Origin: Achromobacter piechaudii NBRC 102461
Lineage (GTDB): Bacteria; Pseudomonadota; Gammaproteobacteria; Burkholderiales; Burkholderiaceae_B
DNA length: 64,000 nt
Assembly: GCF_001571245.1 (NCBI RefSeq)
Contig: NZ_BCTK01000006.1
Span: 434,001 to 498,000 of the forward strand
Direction: 5' to 3'
Below the pieces are notes generated by a model. The model did not search any database, had not been told where the DNA came from, and saw only the letters and a program-made list of their open reading frames with translations. The position numbers and the translations under genes were made by a program. Within the stretch, counting starts at the first letter, position 1; the number at the start of each line of letters is the position of its first letter. This document shows, piece after piece, positions 47,336 to 56,455 of the stretch.

Positions 47336-48751
47336 ATGACTTTGTTGAGCGATCTACAGTCCCTGTTGGGTTTTTCCCATGTGCTCACCGGCGAGGACGC
47401 CGCGTCCTATGTGCTGGATTGGCGCCGCCGTTATCGCGGCTCGGCCCTGGCGGTGATTCGCCCCGGCTCCACCCAGGAAGTCGCAGACGCCGTGAAGCTG
47501 TGCCTGCACCATGGCGTGCCATTGGTGCCGCAAGGGGGCAACACGGGCCTGTGCGGTGGGGCCACGCCGGATGACAGCGGCCGCGCGGTCGTGCTGTCCA
47601 CCGCGCGCCTGACCGCGGTGCGCAACCTGGATACCGACAACGACACAATCACCGTCGAAGCGGGCTGCATTCTGCAAGCCGTGCAGGATGCCGCTGCCGG
47701 CGCCAACCGCTTGTTCCCCCTGAGCCTGGCCGCCGAAGGCAGTTGCACCATCGGCGGCAACCTGGCCACCAACGCGGGCGGCACGCAGGTGCTGCGCTAC
47801 GGCAATACGCGCGACCTGACGCTGGGCCTGGAAGTGGTCACGGCCGAAGGCGAGATCTGGGACGGCTTGCGCGGCCTGCGCAAGGACAACACCGGCTACG
47901 ACCTGCGCGACCTCTACATCGGCAGCGAAGGCACGCTGGGCATCATCACCGCCGCCACGCTCAAGCTGTTTCCCCGCCCGGTCGCCAGCTGCACCGCCTT
48001 GCTGACCCTGGACTCTATCGATCAGGCCGTTGAAGTGCTGTCGCGCGCACGCGCCGGCTTCGGTGCGGCGTTAACGGGGTTCGAGCTCATGAGCAACGCG
48101 TGCCTGCAAGGCGTCGTGCGCCTCTTTCCGCAGCAGCGCCTGCCCTTTGAAGGCGACTCTGCCAATTCGCCGTGGTTCGCGCTGCTGGAACTGTCCGACA
48201 GCGAAAGCGAGGCGCATGCACGCGAACGTTTCGAGGCCGTGCTGGGCGAGGCCATCGACGCCGGCCTGATCCAGGACGCCGCCATCGCCGCCAACGTGGC
48301 GCAGAGCAAGGCGCTGTGGCACCTGCGCGAAAGCATCCCGCTGGCCGAAGCCGAGCTGGGCAAGTCCGTCAAGCACGACGTGTCCATCCCCATCTCGTCC
48401 ATCGCCGGCTTCGTACACAAGACCAATGCCTTGCTGCAAGCGCGGTTTCCGGGAGTGCGCCACGTCATCTTCGGGCATCTGGGCGATGGCAACCTGCATT
48501 ACAACGTGGCGAATGCGCCGGGCCAGACCGAAGCCGAACTGCTGGCGTTGCAAAGCGAGATCTACGGCGTGGTGCATGACAGCGTACACGCGCACCAGGG
48601 TTCGATCAGCGCCGAGCACGGCGTGGGGCAGCTCAAGCGCGATGAACTGCCGCGCTACAAGAGCCCGGTCGAACTGGCGCTGATGCGTCGCATCAAGCGC
48701 GCGCTGGACCCGCAAGGGCTGATGAATCCAGGCAAGGTCCTGCAAGCGTAG
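47336..48751 (+). CDS. FAD-binding 2-hydroxyacid dehydrogenase (GlcD / D-2-hydroxyglutarate dehydrogenase-like)
   Basis: The 471-residue flavoprotein has an N-terminal PCMH FAD domain (about residues 35-215; VPQGGNTGLCGGATPDDSG, SLAAEGSCTIGGNLATNAGG, YIGSEGTLGIITAATLKLFP). The C-terminal FAD-oxidase domain has the metal-site signature VIFGHLGDGNLHYNVANAPG and EHGVGQLKRDELPRYK. It oxidises a D-2-hydroxy acid such as D-lactate, glycolate or D-2-hydroxyglutarate; the sequence alone does not choose between them. It stands alone, with its own leader palindrome, upstream of a two-component system. Confidence 0.92.
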   Translation: MTLLSDLQSLLGFSHVLTGEDAASYVLDWRRRYRGSALAVIRPGSTQEVADAVKLCLHHGVPLVPQGGNTGLCGGATPDDSGRAVVLSTARLTAVRNLDTDNDTITVEAGCILQAVQDAAAGANRLFPLSLAAEGSCTIGGNLATNAGGTQVLRYGNTRDLTLGLEVVTAEGEIWDGLRGLRKDNTGYDLRDLYIGSEGTLGIITAATLKLFPRPVASCTALLTLDSIDQAVEVLSRARAGFGAALTGFELMSNACLQGVVRLFPQQRLPFEGDSANSPWFALLELSDSESEAHARERFEAVLGEAIDAGLIQDAAIAANVAQSKALWHLRESIPLAEAELGKSVKHDVSIPISSIAGFVHKTNALLQARFPGVRHVIFGHLGDGNLHYNVANAPGQTEAELLALQSEIYGVVHDSVHAHQGSISAEHGVGQLKRDELPRYKSPVELALMRRIKRALDPQGLMNPGKVLQA

Positions 48752-48800
48752 CGCGCCCGCGCGCCGCCACTTGCGATTCACTGAACAGGGAGCCTCAACA

Positions 48801-49514
48801 ATGGTAGTCAGCCCCGCGGCGGGAGCAAATCATCGGGTGCTGATCGTTGAAGACGATCACATCATCGCCGGCAACCTGTATTCCTTTCTTGAGGCGCGCG
48901 GGTTCCTGCCCGACGTCGCCTACACCGGCCATGCCGCGCTGGAACGCGTGAAGGCGCAACGCTTCGACGCGCTGATCCTGGATATTGGCCTGCCGGGCAT
49001 GGACGGCAATGCAGTGCTGCATACGTTGCGCAACGACATGCGTGTCGATGTGCCGGTATTGATGCTGACCGCGCGCGATAGCCTGGAAGACAAGCTGGCC
49101 GGGTTTTCGCATGGGGCCGACGACTATCTCACCAAGCCGTTTGCGCTGCTGGAAGTCGAAGCGCGCCTGCTGGCGTTGATCCAGCGCTCCCGGGGCGCAA
49201 CGGTCGAGGCGGTGCGCGAGTTCGGCCCGCTGAAATACGATACGCGCAGCCGTAGCGTGGTGGTCAACGGCCAGCCCGTGCATCTGACACGCAAGGCCAG
49301 CCTCATCATGGAGGCCTTGATGCGCGACCCGGGCCGCGTGGTGGCGCGCGAAGAACTGGAATCGCTGCTTTGGGGCAACGAGCCCCCCTCGTCCGACGCG
49401 TTGCGCAGCCAGGTTCACCTGCTGCGCCGCGCGCTGGCCGATGCCGGCTTCGATGGCATCGAAACGCTGCACGGCACCGGCTGGCGCCTGACGCTGAACG
49501 GAACCGCCCCATGA
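48801..49514 (+). CDS. OmpR-family response regulator
   Basis: The 237-residue protein has a receiver domain with EDD acidic pocket (residues 17-19), phospho-acceptor D61 in LILDIGLPGMDG and the conserved lysine in DDYLTKPF. An OmpR/PhoB winged helix follows (about residues 145-235; LTRKASLIMEALMRDPGRVV, HLLRRALADAG). The ATG at 48801 with AGGGAG upstream is preferred over an earlier in-frame TTG. Its stop overlaps the kinase start (ATGA), so the two are translationally coupled. The target regulon may include the PAP2 gene two positions downstream. Confidence 0.94.
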   Translation: MVVSPAAGANHRVLIVEDDHIIAGNLYSFLEARGFLPDVAYTGHAALERVKAQRFDALILDIGLPGMDGNAVLHTLRNDMRVDVPVLMLTARDSLEDKLAGFSHGADDYLTKPFALLEVEARLLALIQRSRGATVEAVREFGPLKYDTRSRSVVVNGQPVHLTRKASLIMEALMRDPGRVVAREELESLLWGNEPPSSDALRSQVHLLRRALADAGFDGIETLHGTGWRLTLNGTAP

Positions 49515-50860
49515 CTCGCGCGGCGGGTGGCACCCTGACGCAGCGGGTGGTATGGGCCTTGACCGGCACCGTGGCGCTGTTCGTGACGGCCTTGGCGCTG
49601 CTGGCCTACCTGACCTTTGACCAGATGGAAGACGACCTGGTCAACGACATCCTGAATACGGAAATGGATCGTCTCGTGCAGCACGCGCGCAACAGCGATG
49701 AATTTCTGCCGCGCGACGGCGTGCGCGAACTGGGCGGGTCGATGCGGGCCTGGCTGAGTGTGGATGGGCAGCGCCCCGCCGGTATTCCCGACGAAGTCAT
49801 GGAATTGGACAACGGCCTGCACCTGATCGGACCGGGCGCCTCCACCTGGCACGTGATGGTGGCCGACACGGGTCGGGGCAAGGTCTATCTGCTGTACGAC
49901 GCCACCGACAACGAAGAGCGCGTCAATGATTTCGGCCTGATCGTGCTGGCCGTGGGCGCGATCTGCGTACTGGGCGCGTATGCGCTGTCGCGACGCGTGG
50001 CGGCGGTGGCGGTGGGGCCCTTGCTGGACCTGACCGACCGGCTGGCCACCTGGGCGCCGGGCGCGCCCGACATGGCAGTGGTCCGCGACGACGAGGCCGG
50101 CCGCCTGATCGAAGCCTTCAACCGCGTGCAGAACCAGGTCGACCGGTCGCTTGCGCGCGAGCGCGAATTCGCCGGCAACCTCAGTCACGAAGTTCGCACG
50201 CCGCTGGCCGCCATCCGCTCGGACAGCGAGTTGATGCTGCTGACCCAGGCGATGACGGCCGATCAGCGCGAGCGCCTGCTGCGCATCGTGGACAACGTGG
50301 ACGATGTCATCGTGTGCCTGGAAAGCGCCCGCGCCATGGCGCGCGACCAACTGCTGCCGCCCACACCGGTGGACATCGCCGAATGCATGCAGGACGCCTG
50401 GCGCGGCTACGAAGCGCAGGCCGAATTGGCCGAACTGCATTTCGATAACCAGATTGCTCCCGGCCACGTGCTGATGCTGGACCGCTACGCCTTGTTGACC
50501 GTGCTGCGCAACCTGGTCCGCAACGCCGTCGAGCACGCCGCGCCCGCCACGCTGACCGCGAGCTTCCGTGCGCCCGACCTGCTGGAACTGCGCGACGACG
50601 GCAGGGGTATTTCGCCCGATGACCTGCCTTTCCTGTTCCGCCGCTATTACAGCGGCCGCATGCGTGACTCGGCCGCCGCCGGCCAGCATGAGGCGGCGCG
50701 CGGCCTGGGGCTGGCGATCGCCAAGCGCGTCTGCGACATGCAGGGCTGGCTGCTGACCGTCGAATCTTCGCGTGAACCGGCCTCCCGGGGTACGCGCTTC
50801 CTGCTGCGGTTCGAACCCTACGGCGCCGATGTTGCGCCGAAAACACACACGGAAATTTGA
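49511..50860 (+). CDS. sensor histidine kinase
   Basis: The 449-residue kinase has two membrane spans (about residues 13-34 and 141-160) enclosing a periplasmic sensor of roughly 105 residues without a recognised fold. A HAMP-like linker follows, then the HisKA motif NLSHEVRTPLAAIRSD with H226 and an HATPase domain (RNLVRNAVEH N-box, LRDDGRGISPDDLPFLFRRYYSG, ARGLGLAIAKRVCDMQG). It phosphorylates the OmpR-type partner encoded just upstream. The signal is unknown. The neighbouring PAP2 phosphatase suggests a link to envelope lipid modification, as for other kinases paired with PAP2 or EptA genes. Confidence 0.94.
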   Translation: MTRAAGGTLTQRVVWALTGTVALFVTALALLAYLTFDQMEDDLVNDILNTEMDRLVQHARNSDEFLPRDGVRELGGSMRAWLSVDGQRPAGIPDEVMELDNGLHLIGPGASTWHVMVADTGRGKVYLLYDATDNEERVNDFGLIVLAVGAICVLGAYALSRRVAAVAVGPLLDLTDRLATWAPGAPDMAVVRDDEAGRLIEAFNRVQNQVDRSLAREREFAGNLSHEVRTPLAAIRSDSELMLLTQAMTADQRERLLRIVDNVDDVIVCLESARAMARDQLLPPTPVDIAECMQDAWRGYEAQAELAELHFDNQIAPGHVLMLDRYALLTVLRNLVRNAVEHAAPATLTASFRAPDLLELRDDGRGISPDDLPFLFRRYYSGRMRDSAAAGQHEAARGLGLAIAKRVCDMQGWLLTVESSREPASRGTRFLLRFEPYGADVAPKTHTEI

Positions 50861-50924
50861 CGAATATTCGATCTTCGGCGCGCTAATCTCAGCGCTTCGC
50901 CGACCCGTCCCTGTTCCCCTCACC

Positions 50925-51716
50925 ATGCCGTCCCCACCGCTGTATTCGGCGCGTGCGCCCACGCTTGCCTGGTATTTGTGCAGCCATCTTTTCGGCGTGA
51001 CCCTGGCGTTGGCGGCCACCGCCTGGTGGGTCAACGCATCGGGCCTGGACTTGCGCATCGCGCACGCGCTGTTCAGTCCGGCGCTGGACGACTTTCCCCT
51101 GCGTTCCAACCGCCTGCTTGAAATGCTGGGCCATCGCCTGGTGCTGGTGCTGCCTATCGGCGTGGCGCTGGCTGCCGTCGGGGTGGTGGTGGCCAGCTTT
51201 CGTGTGCCGGCCTGGCGGCGCTGGCGGGGCGCGGCCCTGGCGCTGGCGGCGACCTGCCTGGTCGGCCAGTTGCTGGTGAACCAGCTCAAGCACTACACGA
51301 CATTGCCGCGTCCCTATGACCTGGAATCGCTTGGGGGCTATACGCCCTATCCGTCGCACTGGTGGACGTGGGTGCGCGCGCGGTCCGGGGGCGCGTTGCC
51401 CAGCGGACATGCGGGCGCGGGCTATTCGATGCTGACCCTTTACTTCGTCGGCTGGGCGCTGGGATCGCCGGCATGGCGCTGGCGCGGGCTGGCCATCGGC
51501 GTGTCGGCGGGGGTGCTGTTTTCGGGGGTGCGCATCCTGCAAGGCGCGCACTTCCTGAGCCAGACGCTGTGGTCGGCCACCTTGCTGTGGTTTCTTGCGG
51601 CGCTGTTCTTCATGCCGGTCATCGTGCGGGGGACCGGTATGCGCGGCCCCTCCCCACGCGCGCGTCATCAATTCAGCAGCACGCCCGGCAACCATAGCGA
51701 AAACGCCGGCACGTAA
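50925..51716 (+). CDS. PAP2 family membrane phosphatase
   Basis: The 263-residue protein has about six predicted spans and the three PAP2 motifs: KHYTTLPRPYD (KxxxxxxRP), GGALPSGHAGAG (PSGH) and SGVRILQGAHFLSQTLWS (third motif, with the catalytic histidine). PAP2 enzymes remove or transfer phosphate from lipids such as undecaprenyl diphosphate or lipid A. The ATG at 50925 avoids overlap with the kinase gene. It follows the two-component system by 64 nt on the same strand. Its last 49 nt overlap the convergent dctM gene on the other strand. Confidence 0.9.
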   Translation: MPSPPLYSARAPTLAWYLCSHLFGVTLALAATAWWVNASGLDLRIAHALFSPALDDFPLRSNRLLEMLGHRLVLVLPIGVALAAVGVVVASFRVPAWRRWRGAALALAATCLVGQLLVNQLKHYTTLPRPYDLESLGGYTPYPSHWWTWVRARSGGALPSGHAGAGYSMLTLYFVGWALGSPAWRWRGLAIGVSAGVLFSGVRILQGAHFLSQTLWSATLLWFLAALFFMPVIVRGTGMRGPSPRARHQFSSTPGNHSENAGT

Positions 51717-52951
51717 GTCACCAGCGCCAGCGCCGCCAGCAGCGCGCCGTAGAAAGGCCAGATCGTGCGCATGACCGTCCCGACCGATACCCCGCCGATG
51801 GCGCATCCCACGAACTGGGTCGTGCCCACCGGGGGCGTATTCAAGCCTAGCGCGCAATTGAGCAGCATGACGATGCCGAACTGAACGGGTCCCATGCCGT
51901 ACTGCATGCAGATCGGCAGGAAGATCGGCGTGCAGATGAGGATGGTCGCGGCCATGTCCAGGAACGTGCCCAGCACGAACAGGATGATGTTGACCATCAG
52001 GAAGATGGCCCAGGGGCTGGTCGATACCGAGGCCATCAGCTCGCCGGTCTTTTCCGCTACGCCGTAGAAGCTGATCAGATAGCCGAAGGTGGCGGATATG
52101 CCGATCAGCAGCAGCACCACGCCCGTGGTCTTGACCGCCTTGCTGGCCGCGCGCACGAACTGGTCCCACGTCAGGGATCGGTATATGAAGACAGTCAATG
52201 CCAGTGCATACAGCACCGCGACCGCCGCCGATTCCGTCGCGGTGAAGACGCCGCTGAGGATGCCGGTAATGATCAGCACCACGACGAACAGCCCCGGCGT
52301 TGCTGCCGCGAGCGAACGGCCGACGATGCGCCAGCCCGGGAACGTGCCCGCCGGATAACCCCGGCTGCGGGCCACGAAGTACGCCGCGGCCAGGTTGCAC
52401 AACGTCAGGATCAGCGCGGGCACGACGCCAGCCGCGATCAAGGCCGCAATGGACACCTTGCCGCCCGCGGCCAGCGTGTAGATGATGATGTTGTGGCTGG
52501 TCGGCATCAGCGCGCCCACCAAGGCCGCGTGCGTGGTGACGTTCACCGCGTAGTCCGCGTGATAGCCCTCGCGCTTCATCATCGGGATCATCACGGACCC
52601 CATTGCCGACACGTCCGCCACGGGCGAGCCCGACACGCCGCCAAACAGCGTGCAGGCCACCACATTGGACATGCCCAGTCCGCCGCGCACATGCCCCACC
52701 AACGATTTGGCGAAGGCGACGATGCGGTCGGCGATGCCGCCGTAGAGCATCAATTCACCCGTGAAGATGAAGAAGGGAATGGCCAGGAACGAGAACGCGT
52801 TCATGCCCGAGGTCATCTGCTGGAACGCCACCGCCAGCGGCAGGTCCTCGACCATGATCGCGGTGAGGGATGACAGGCCGATGGCGAACGCCACCGGCAC
52901 GCCAATCACCAGAAAGCCCATGAACGTGAACGAAAGCAGTGTCAGCGCCAT
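51668..52951 (-). CDS. dctM: TRAP transporter large membrane subunit
   Basis: The 427-residue protein is the 12-span DctM transport subunit of a TRAP system, which drives sodium-coupled uptake of carboxylates. It shows FTFMGFLVIGVPVAFAIGLS at the N-terminus, GSPVADVSAMGSVMIPMMKR and LGLNTPPVGTTQFVGCAI, all typical of DctM. Its start overlaps the dctQ stop by 10 nt. It is the last gene of the uronate operon; its 3' end overlaps the convergent PAP2 gene. Confidence 0.95.
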   Translation of the reverse strand: MALTLLSFTFMGFLVIGVPVAFAIGLSSLTAIMVEDLPLAVAFQQMTSGMNAFSFLAIPFFIFTGELMLYGGIADRIVAFAKSLVGHVRGGLGMSNVVACTLFGGVSGSPVADVSAMGSVMIPMMKREGYHADYAVNVTTHAALVGALMPTSHNIIIYTLAAGGKVSIAALIAAGVVPALILTLCNLAAAYFVARSRGYPAGTFPGWRIVGRSLAAATPGLFVVVLIITGILSGVFTATESAAVAVLYALALTVFIYRSLTWDQFVRAASKAVKTTGVVLLLIGISATFGYLISFYGVAEKTGELMASVSTSPWAIFLMVNIILFVLGTFLDMAATILICTPIFLPICMQYGMGPVQFGIVMLLNCALGLNTPPVGTTQFVGCAIGGVSVGTVMRTIWPFYGALLAALALVTYVPAFSLWLPGVLLN

Positions 52952-53505
52952 GCCGGTACCACCTTATGGTTGCGCAGGATGGCGATGATGTGCTCAAGGG
53001 AAAAGAGCGCGATCAAGGTGCCCGACAGAGTTGCGGGGATGTATTTCCAGGCATTGGAGATGCCCAGGTTGGGGATCTTGTAGGCGGATACCGATTCGGC
53101 CAGCACGCCGCAGTTCCACGCCATCAGCACGCCGAAGAGCAGCACCAGCAGATGGATGAAAATGCGCAGCCGCCGTTGGCCATTTGCGGGCAGGGCGTCC
53201 AGCAGCGACTCGAAGCCGATATGTCCCGCGTCGCGCACACCGACCGCCGCGCCCAGCATGGTGACGTACAGCACCAGCAGCAGGGCCAGGCTTTCGGCCC
53301 AGGTGGGTGTGCTGTTCAGGACGTGGCGGCCGAAGATCTGCAAGCTGACCGCGATGATCAGGCAGATCAGCCCGATCACGCTGGTCCACATGCAGGCTCG
53401 CGCCAGCCAGGCGCAGCCGCGCGTGTACGCGTCCAGCGGGCCGGCCAGGGCTTGCGCCCGGCCGTCCGCCGCTACACGGGTTTCATTCGTGGGTGTGGCC
53501 AACAT
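52942..53505 (-). CDS. dctQ: TRAP transporter small membrane subunit
   Basis: The 187-residue DctQ protein has four predicted spans (for example MWTSVIGLICLIIAVSLQIF and LALLLVLYVTMLGAAVGV) and the family motif VRDAGHIGFESLLDALP. It connects the receptor to DctM. It lies 7 nt after the receptor gene and overlaps dctM by 10 nt. Confidence 0.93.
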   Translation of the reverse strand: MLATPTNETRVAADGRAQALAGPLDAYTRGCAWLARACMWTSVIGLICLIIAVSLQIFGRHVLNSTPTWAESLALLLVLYVTMLGAAVGVRDAGHIGFESLLDALPANGQRRLRIFIHLLVLLFGVLMAWNCGVLAESVSAYKIPNLGISNAWKYIPATLSGTLIALFSLEHIIAILRNHKVVPAWR

Positions 53506-53512
53506 GTCGCCC

Positions 53513-54490
53513 TCACTGAACAGCCTGGATCTTCGAGACCAGGTCTTTCATGTCGGGCGTGGTGACGAATCGGTCATACACCGGCTTCATCGCACCCTGG
53601 AAAGACGCCTTGTCCACGTCCACGATCTGCGAGCCGGACTTCTCGACCACGGCGCGCGACTTCTGCTCGCGCTCGTCCCACAGCTTGCGCATGAACGGCA
53701 CCGACTCGCGCGCCGCCTCGCGCAGGATCTTCTGGTCTTCGGGCGCGAGCTTGTCCCATTGGCGCTTGGAAAAGATGAGGATCTCCGGCGTCATGGTGTG
53801 TTCGGTCATCGAGTAATACTTGGCGACCTCGTAGTGATGCGCGCTTTCATAACTGGGAAAGTTGTTTTCGGCCGCGTCCACCAGGCCCGTCTTCAGCGAC
53901 GTATAGACTTCGCCCATCGGCATCGGCGTGGCGTTGCCGCCCATCGCTTCGACCATGGCGACGGAAAGGTCCGACTGCTGCACGCGGATCTTCATGCCCT
54001 TGGCGTCGGCCAGCGTCTTGACGGGCTTGTTGCGCGTGTACATCGAGCGCGAACCGCTGTCATACCAGGCCAGGCCGACAAAGCCCGCGGCCTCGCAAGA
54101 GCGCAGGATCTGCTCGCCGATTTCGCTGTCCAGGACCTTGTGCAGATGCTCTTTCGACCGGAACAGGAATGGCAGCGACGGCACCCGCGTGGTCTGGCAG
54201 ATGTTGTGCATGGCGGCGCTGGACACGCGCGCCATGGCCAGCGCGCCCAGTTTCACCTGTTCGATCGAATCGTCCTCATTGCCCAACGCGCCGCCCGCGT
54301 AGACCTTGACGGTGATGCGGCCGTTCGTGCGTTGTTTGACCAGTTCGCCGAACTGGCGCACGGCCAGCACGGTGGGGTAGTCGTCGGGGTGAATGTCGGC
54401 GGAACGCAGCTCGGCGGCGTGCGATAGGGGAACGAGCGTCAGCAAGGCAGCCGCCGCCAGGATGGCGCGGGTCAGGATGGGGCGCAGCAT
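53513..54490 (-). CDS. dctP: TRAP transporter periplasmic receptor (probable uronate binder)
   Basis: The 325-residue DctP receptor has a signal peptide (MLRPILTRAILAAAALLTLV, cleavage after SHA) and the typical NGRITVKVYAGGALGNEDDS, PSLPFLFRSKEHLHKVLD and KPVKTLADAKGMKIRVQQS with the ligand-binding arginine. A strong SD (GGAGGT) precedes the ATG at 54490. Its place beside a uronate dehydrogenase and lactonase suggests glucuronate or galacturonate as ligand, in line with characterised TRAP receptors of this genomic context; that is inference. The 111-nt gap from the lactonase gene contains a GC-rich hairpin (about 54572-54594). Confidence 0.93.
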   Translation of the reverse strand: MLRPILTRAILAAAALLTLVPLSHAAELRSADIHPDDYPTVLAVRQFGELVKQRTNGRITVKVYAGGALGNEDDSIEQVKLGALAMARVSSAAMHNICQTTRVPSLPFLFRSKEHLHKVLDSEIGEQILRSCEAAGFVGLAWYDSGSRSMYTRNKPVKTLADAKGMKIRVQQSDLSVAMVEAMGGNATPMPMGEVYTSLKTGLVDAAENNFPSYESAHHYEVAKYYSMTEHTMTPEILIFSKRQWDKLAPEDQKILREAARESVPFMRKLWDEREQKSRAVVEKSGSQIVDVDKASFQGAMKPVYDRFVTTPDMKDLVSKIQAVQ

Positions 54491-54601
54491 GTCTACCTCC
54501 GGTTGGAGTACGGCGTTTCGTTATGGGCCGGGATGGCCTCGAAGCTCTTCGTGTACAGACCTACTTTGCGTGGGGCGCGGCGCGGCCGCCCCGGTCGGGT
54601 G

Positions 54602-55480
54602 CTAACCGGTGCTTGCGGTTTCCTCCAGGCCCCGCGCGCCGGGGCGCAGGGCGAACACCGCGCCGTCCAGGGATCCGGGGACGGCATCGGCGGGGCGTAT
54701 CGAGGTGATGAAAAGCGTGTCCATGCCCGCGCCGCCAAAGGCGCACATGGCGACCTTGCGGGCGGGCACGCTGAACGTCAGGTCCAGCCGCCCATCGGGC
54801 GTGTAGCGATAGATGCGGCCGGCGTCGTTGCCGCAGATCCAATAGCCGCCGTCGGCGTCCACGGCGGCGCCATCGGGCCGGCCGGCGGGCAGCGCGGCGA
54901 TGAAGGGGCGGCGGTTGCGCGGCGTGCCGCTGTCGACGTCGTAGTCGAAAGCCCAGACCATGGCACGGGACGGATGGGAATCGGACAGGTACATCGTCTT
55001 GCCGTCCGGGCTGAAGGCCAGTCCGTTGGGCACGATCAGGTCGTCCAGCAGTACCGCAAGGCCGTCGGCGTCCAGCCGATACAGGCGGCCGGCCGGCTGC
55101 GCGCGGCCCATGTCCATCACCATCGTGCCCGCCAGGAAGCGGCCTTGCCGGTCGCAGCGGCCATCGTTGAAGCGCATGTTCGGGGCCGCGTGCGTGACGC
55201 CGGCCAGGCGTTGGGGCAGGCAGGGTTCGCCGGGCCGCAGGGTGTCACAGCGGTACACGCCGTCTTCCATCGCCAGCAGCCAGCCCGCGCCGCGCGGGGC
55301 GATGCAGCCCGCCATCTGCGGCAGCGCCCATTCGGCGAATTCGCCGGTGGCGGGCGACCAGCGCCAGAGCGTTCGATTGGGGATGTCGGTCCAGGTGTAG
55401 GCCTGTTCGCTGGCGCGCCAGACCGGGCTTTCTCCGACGCTGCACAACAGGTCCCCCACGCGTTCGGCGCTTGCGGGCAT
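54602..55480 (-). CDS. SMP-30/gluconolactonase family lactonase
   Basis: The 292-residue beta-propeller enzyme of the SMP-30/LRE family hydrolyses sugar lactones. Marks are the metal ligand glutamate in GESPVWRASEQAYTWTDI, MRFNDGRCDRQGRFLAGTM with the second ligand, VPNGLAFSPDGKTMYLSDS with Asn/Asp ligands, and PDGAAVDADGGYWICGNDAG. In this operon it would open the aldaro-lactone made by the uronate dehydrogenase. The ATG at 55480 is chosen because homology begins there and the uronate dehydrogenase stops 9 nt upstream. Confidence 0.9.
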   Translation of the reverse strand: MPASAERVGDLLCSVGESPVWRASEQAYTWTDIPNRTLWRWSPATGEFAEWALPQMAGCIAPRGAGWLLAMEDGVYRCDTLRPGEPCLPQRLAGVTHAAPNMRFNDGRCDRQGRFLAGTMVMDMGRAQPAGRLYRLDADGLAVLLDDLIVPNGLAFSPDGKTMYLSDSHPSRAMVWAFDYDVDSGTPRNRRPFIAALPAGRPDGAAVDADGGYWICGNDAGRIYRYTPDGRLDLTFSVPARKVAMCAFGGAGMDTLFITSIRPADAVPGSLDGAVFALRPGARGLEETASTG

Positions 55481-55488
55481 GGTGGCGC

Positions 55489-56328
55489 CTATTTGGCCGG
55501 AAAGGGAAACGGGCCAGCCTTGACGAACGCGCCGCCCTGGTAGCGGGCGGCGGGGTCGTCGGCGGCAAGCGGCGGCTGCGCTTCGACCTGCGCGCGGAAT
55601 CGCTCGGAAGAATCCTTGGGAACGAACCCCAACACGCGGGCCGCGTCGTCGCGCCACCAGCTATCGCGATTGGCCGATGCGCCATAGACGATCAGATGCC
55701 CCACGTCGGGCGTGAACAGCGCGCGCGTGACCAGCTCGGTCAGGTCGTCGTAACTGAGCCAGGTGATCAGCATGCGACGGTCGCGGGGTTCGGGAAACGA
55801 GGACCCGATGCGCAGGCACACGGTCTCGATGCCGTAGCGGTCGAAATAAAAGCGCGACAGTTGTTCGCCGTAGGCTTTGGACAGGCCGTAATAGCCGTCG
55901 GGGCGGGGCGGAACGTCGGCGTCCAGTTGCTGGCCCTGTTCGTAAAAGCCGATGACGTGATTCGAACTGGCGAACACCACGCGCCGCACGCCATGCACGC
56001 GAGCGGCCTCGTACAGGTTGTAGACCCCCTGGACGTTGGCGGGCAGGATCTCTTCGAACGGACGCTCGACCGACACGCCGCCCAGATGCACGATGGCGTC
56101 CACGCCTTGCACCAGCGTGGACACGGCAGCCGCATCGGCCAGATCGCAGGGCATGGCCTCTTCGCCTGGCTCGGCCGGCCCCAGGGGCGCTACGTCGGAG
56201 ACGCGCAGCCGCTCGGCATGGAGTTTGAGTCGGGGACGGAGCACTTGTCCCAGGCCGCCGGCGGCGCCGGTCAGAAGCAGGCGCTGGCAGCGGATGGTCG
56301 CTGACGGCGGGTTGACGGTTCGGCTCAT
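55489..56328 (-). CDS. udh: uronate dehydrogenase
   Basis: The 279-residue extended short-chain dehydrogenase has LLLTGAAGGLGQVLRPRL as NAD motif, HLGGVSVERPFEEILPANVQG, VVFASSNHVIGFYEQ, and the YxxxK pair in DGYYGLSKAYGEQLSRFY. These are the marks of bacterial Udh, which oxidises D-glucuronate or D-galacturonate to the aldaro-1,4/1,5-lactone. The start at 56328 (MSRTVNPP) leaves the whole divergent promoter free. It is the first gene of udh-lactonase-dctPQM. Downstream aldarate dehydratase genes are not in the window. Confidence 0.93.
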   Translation of the reverse strand: MSRTVNPPSATIRCQRLLLTGAAGGLGQVLRPRLKLHAERLRVSDVAPLGPAEPGEEAMPCDLADAAAVSTLVQGVDAIVHLGGVSVERPFEEILPANVQGVYNLYEAARVHGVRRVVFASSNHVIGFYEQGQQLDADVPPRPDGYYGLSKAYGEQLSRFYFDRYGIETVCLRIGSSFPEPRDRRMLITWLSYDDLTELVTRALFTPDVGHLIVYGASANRDSWWRDDAARVLGFVPKDSSERFRAQVEAQPPLAADDPAARYQGGAFVKAGPFPFPAK

Positions 56329-56375
56329 GTCGCAACGCTCGGTGAAAGGTGCGGAGTGGGAACGTATCTGGTACG

Positions 56376-56403
56376 TTGTCGTACAACTTGCGCAAAGTAT
56401 AAT
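56376..56403. promoter_or_regulatory. FadR-type operator and promoter of the GntR-family regulator
   Basis: TTGTCGTACAA (56376-56386) fits the known FadR-subfamily operator TNGTNNNACNA exactly and is palindromic. It also supplies the -35 (TTGTCG) for a perfect TATAAT (56398-56403), with a 16-nt spacer. Binding would block transcription of the regulator and lies about 50 bp from the start codon of udh. Confidence 0.8.
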
Positions 56404-56455
56404 TAGCCGCAAATTTCAGCGTCAAGCCTTTGCACTCATTTTCGGATTAACCCTG

